A stretch of 8,197 nucleotides of DNA from an uncultured bacterium (GTDB taxonomy: Bacteria > Pseudomonadota > Alphaproteobacteria > CAISDR01): assembly GCA_903884125.1 (NCBI GenBank), contig CAISDR010000108.1:1-8197 (forward strand), written 5' to 3'. Position numbers and translations under genes: made by a program. The first letter of the stretch is position 1. Each line of letters opens with the position of its first letter. Under the pieces are notes generated by a model, which was given only the letters and a program-made list of their open reading frames with translations, had not been told where the DNA came from and ran no database searches. Shown piece by piece: positions 5,415 to 8,197 of this stretch.

Positions 5415-6403
5415 CCCGGTGCCTTTTGCAGACGGTTGTCCTGGTTGTCCTGGCATTATGGAATTCAGTTTACCCAGTCAGCGCGGATGAGCTAAAGCCT
5501 GGATATCTGGAGCTTGTACAGGAGACAGCGGAAAAGTGGCGACTGATTTGGAAGGCGCCCGCCAAAGGTGACCTGACCGATGCTGTAAGGCCGAACATTC
5601 CGAATGCTTGCCACGTCGCGGAATCTCACACGACTTTATCCGGTGTCGGTACGCTAGTTACCGAAACATTGAAATGCAGTGCGCCGCTTGGCGGCCTTGC
5701 TTTTGGGCTGCTGGGCCTGGAAAACACAGTATCTGATGTCCTGGTTCGAATCGCACCGCTTGACGCGCCGGTTCAGGCGTCCCGGCTGACTCCGCGCATG
5801 CCAATGGTTCAGATCCAGTCAAAACCTGATCGTCTGGACGTTATCCGTACCTATGGACTTCTGGGCGTTGAACATATTCTGACCGGGTATGATCATCTGC
5901 TGTTTGTCCTGACACTTGTGTTGCTTTTGGAGCGGGGATGGCGCATCGCTGCAGCAGTGACAGCGTTTACGCTGGCACATTCAATTACGCTTATTGCCAC
6001 CACACTGGGTATTATCTCATTGCCGCGCCCGGCGATTGAAAGCTGCATAGCGTTATCAATTATCTTTCTGGCTGTTGAGGTCGTAAAGACAGACCGGCGG
6101 CAAAATCGATTGTCCGAACGCTATCCATGGGGTATCGCATTTATTTTTGGCCTGCTGCACGGATTTGGATTTGCTGGCGCGCTAGTGGAAATTGGCTTGC
6201 CACAGCGTGAAGTGCCAGCCGCACTATTGTCGTTTAATCTTGGTGTTGAAGCTGGTCAAATGATCATAGTCGGCGCCGCATTATTTGTTTTGGTTCTGCT
6301 GCGCGAGCTTCTGCCTGATTTCAAGACATTGGCTGTTAAGTCCATAACCTATGCCATTGGCGCCATCGCCTCGGCTTGGTTGTTTGAACGGCTGCTATCC
6401 TAG
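5411..6403 (+). CDS. HupE/UreJ family membrane protein with extracytoplasmic domain
   Basis: 330 aa; its ATG overlaps the previous stop by 4 nt (ATGA), a sign of coupled translation. Residues 1-25 are a signal peptide (cleavage VSA|DEL). Residues 26-140 are an extracytoplasmic domain with two cysteines (67 and 89) that could form a disulfide. Residues 145-330 are the HupE/UreJ-type membrane domain (Pfam HupE_UreJ_2), with about six helices. Conserved motifs are GVEHILTGYDH (152-162; H155, D161, H162), FTLAHSIT (186-193), FGLLHGFGFAG (246-256) and FNLGVEAGQ (275-283). The His/Asp motifs sit in or beside membrane helices and match the metal-handling signature of HupE/UreJ nickel permeases. In this subfamily the real substrate is not established; nickel transport should not be assumed, since no hydrogenase or urease gene is visible here. 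It is the last gene of the operon. Confidence 0.88.
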   Translation: MTRCLLQTVVLVVLALWNSVYPVSADELKPGYLELVQETAEKWRLIWKAPAKGDLTDAVRPNIPNACHVAESHTTLSGVGTLVTETLKCSAPLGGLAFGLLGLENTVSDVLVRIAPLDAPVQASRLTPRMPMVQIQSKPDRLDVIRTYGLLGVEHILTGYDHLLFVLTLVLLLERGWRIAAAVTAFTLAHSITLIATTLGIISLPRPAIESCIALSIIFLAVEVVKTDRRQNRLSERYPWGIAFIFGLLHGFGFAGALVEIGLPQREVPAALLSFNLGVEAGQMIIVGAALFVLVLLRELLPDFKTLAVKSITYAIGAIASAWLFERLLS

Positions 6404-6428
6404 GCAGGCATCGACCTGAATATTGCAC

Positions 6429-8048
6429 TCAGCTATGAATTCCAGGTGCTTCCTGGCCGGTACGGGCCACATATTCGATATATCCACCACCATATTGATG
6501 GATGCCCTCAGGGGTCAATTCCAGCACACGATTGGACAATGCCGCCAGAAAATGACGATCGTGCGATACAAACAGCATAGTGCCCTCATAGGCACCCAGC
6601 GCCGAAATCAGCATCTTCTTTGTATCAAGATCAAGGTGGTTGGTTGGTTCGTCAAGTACCAGAAAATTCGGTGGATTAAACAGCATGATGGCCATGACCA
6701 ACCGCGCTTTTTCACCACCGGACAGGAACCGGCATTTCTTTTCAACATCATCACCTGAAAAACTAAAACATCCCGACAATGCCATAAGCGGGCCTTGCCC
6801 CGCCTGAGGAAAATATCCTTCAAGTGTTTCAAAAACTGTTTTATCGCCTTCAAGAAGTTCCATCGCGTGCTGGGAAAAATATCCCATCTTGACGCTGCCA
6901 CCAACCGTGACGGTACCCTCATCGGGCTCAGTTGCACCTGCGACGAGTTTGAGCAGAGTTGATTTACCTGCACCATTGACCCCCATTACACACCAGCGTT
7001 CCTTGCGTCTGATGGTAAAGTCAAACCCCTGATAGATCGCACGGCTGCCATAACCTTTATGCACATTTTTTAAAACAGCCACATCATCGCCGGAACGCGG
7101 GGCCGGCGGGAAATCAAACAATACGGTATGGCGGCGTTTGGGTGGTTCAAATCGTTCAATCTTGTCCAGCTTCTTGACCCTGCTTTGAACTTGGCTGGCA
7201 TGAGAGGCGCGAGCCTTGAACCTTTCGATAAATTTCAGTTCCTTGGCCAGCATGGCCTGTTGGCGTTCAAACTGTGCCAGCTGCTGTTTTTCTGCCAGTG
7301 CCCGCTGGCGTTCGTAGAATTCATAATCACCGGCATAGCTGGTCAAAGATCCATCATCGATTTCGATGATCTTTGTGACTATCCGATTCATGAACTCACG
7401 GTCATGGGATGTCATCAGTAACGCGCCGTCATAACCCTTCAGAAATTTTTCAAGCCATATCAGGCTTTCGATATCAAGATGGTTACTTGGTTCATCCAGC
7501 AGCATCGCATCGGGTCGCATCAATAAAATTCGGGCCAATGCCACACGCATTTTCCACCCCCCGGACAGATCCCCCACATCCATGTCCATCATTTCTTGGC
7601 TAAAGCTTAACCCGGCGAGGACTTCGCGCGCGCGTCCTTCAAGTTCATAGCCGCCCAATTCCTCAAAGCGCGCCTGTACTTCGCCATAACGTTCAACGAT
7701 AGTATCCATATCCGGCCGGTCGGGATCGCACATGGCCGCTTCAAGGTCGGCCAGTTCAGCGGCAATCGTGCTGACAGGCCCGGCACCATCCATGACTTCG
7801 GCAACGGCGCTGCGGCCCGCCATTTCGCCCACATCCTGATTGAAATAGCCAACTGTGACCTGCTTTTCGATCACAACCTGACCATCGTCGGGCAATTCTT
7901 CGCCCATGATCATACGGAACAGCGTTGTCTTCCCGGCACCATTTGGTCCGACAAGACCGATCTTTTCCCCTCGGTTTAAAGCTGCGGATGCTTCCAGAAA
8001 AAGAATTCGATGGCTGTTCTGTTTGGCAATATTTTCAAAGCGGATCAT
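6429..8048 (-). CDS. ABC-F family ATPase
   Basis: 539 aa from ATG 8046-8048. There are two ATP-binding cassettes and no membrane segments, the ABC-F plan of cytosolic proteins acting on the ribosome or translation. Cassette 1: Walker A GPNGAGKT (34-41), signature LSGGW (161-165), Walker B LLDEP with E186, H-loop H215. The linker (about 240-305) is long, charged and helical (FERQQAMLAKELKFIERFKA), the P-site tRNA-interaction element of the family. Cassette 2: GVNGAGKS (356-363), LSGGE (442-446), LVLDEP with E467, H-loop H496. The LSGGW in cassette 1 and the linker resemble YheS, while the length and LELTPEGIHQYGGGY end resemble YbiT; no exact orthologue is claimed. Start: GAGGA (8060-8064) is 11 nt before this ATG but only 5 nt before an in-frame TTG at 8054, so two extra residues are possible. 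The frame stays open to a TTG at 8144 without a ribosome binding site. Probably constitutive housekeeping. Confidence 0.95.
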   Translation of the reverse strand: MIRFENIAKQNSHRILFLEASAALNRGEKIGLVGPNGAGKTTLFRMIMGEELPDDGQVVIEKQVTVGYFNQDVGEMAGRSAVAEVMDGAGPVSTIAAELADLEAAMCDPDRPDMDTIVERYGEVQARFEELGGYELEGRAREVLAGLSFSQEMMDMDVGDLSGGWKMRVALARILLMRPDAMLLDEPSNHLDIESLIWLEKFLKGYDGALLMTSHDREFMNRIVTKIIEIDDGSLTSYAGDYEFYERQRALAEKQQLAQFERQQAMLAKELKFIERFKARASHASQVQSRVKKLDKIERFEPPKRRHTVLFDFPPAPRSGDDVAVLKNVHKGYGSRAIYQGFDFTIRRKERWCVMGVNGAGKSTLLKLVAGATEPDEGTVTVGGSVKMGYFSQHAMELLEGDKTVFETLEGYFPQAGQGPLMALSGCFSFSGDDVEKKCRFLSGGEKARLVMAIMLFNPPNFLVLDEPTNHLDLDTKKMLISALGAYEGTMLFVSHDRHFLAALSNRVLELTPEGIHQYGGGYIEYVARTGQEAPGIHS

Positions 8049-8197
8049 TTGCAACGATATCCTCAGAGGCCGATTTTGCCCCTTATGCCACAAGGTCTGC
8101 ACTTTTGTCGCATAGCGTAATAGCTTTTTTCTGCTATCCAGCAATTATGGGGAGTAGAACCTGCCTTAAATCTGATAACAGCGGTTGCGGCTTTGGC
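8049..8197. other. 5' region of the ABC-F gene, no other gene seen
   Basis: This stretch holds the minus-strand ribosome binding site (8060-8064) and a weak promoter-like pair, TTGCTG (8139-8144) and TATTAC (8117-8122) with a 16-bp spacer, read leftwards. A run of six T (8125-8130) is not preceded by a good hairpin. No start of a rightward gene was recognised before the window ends. Confidence 0.35.

Noticed and set aside
6405..6418. CAGG-CATCGA-CCTG hairpin between the convergent genes as a terminator
   Set aside because: Only 4 bp of stem and no T-run on either strand.
8049..8144. N-terminal extension of the ABC-F protein to a TTG at 8144 (32 extra residues)
   Set aside because: No ribosome binding site at that TTG, the extra residues are not part of the cassette fold, and family members begin at MIRFENI.

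Overview
The window looks like a proteobacterial chromosome segment, most likely from an alphaproteobacterium and perhaps a marine or environmental one. The basis is the protein families present (a triple-BON protein, a DUF3604 / parvulin / HupE-UreJ cluster, and an ABC-F protein of a type common in proteobacteria), the moderate GC content by eye, and the AGGAG-type ribosome binding sites. The genus cannot be fixed from sequence alone. No RNA genes, CRISPR arrays, insertion sequences or phage genes were found.

Left part (1-2300): four small genes with an envelope or stress flavour. First is the 3' part of a three-BON-domain protein (+), cut by the window edge. Next is a 184-aa glycine-rich membrane protein of the general-stress-17M / DUF1269 type (+). 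It converges on a secreted 147-aa protein resembling a carboxypeptidase regulatory-like domain (-, TTG start). A 65-aa Ala/Lys/His-rich polypeptide (-) follows. The spacers here are rich in short perfect inverted repeats.

Middle (2301-6403): a 369-bp divergent regulatory region holds several dyads, including one resembling an FNR/FixK box and an 8-bp perfect hairpin just upstream of a candidate promoter. It leads into a tightly packed three-gene operon (+): a secreted DUF3604 protein with PHP-like metal-binding motifs (623 aa), a membrane-anchored parvulin-like peptidyl-prolyl isomerase (289 aa, 3-nt gap), and a HupE/UreJ-family membrane protein with its own signal peptide and extracytoplasmic domain (330 aa, 4-nt ATGA overlap). 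The order and coupling suggest one envelope pathway: a periplasmic metal-dependent hydrolase, a folding helper and a putative metal or solute transporter. Its substrate is unknown, and this is the most interesting unit in the window.

Right part (6429-8197): a housekeeping-like ABC-F ATPase (-) with two complete ATP-binding cassettes, converging on the operon with only 25 nt between stop codons. The last ~150 bp hold its 5' region and no other recognisable gene.
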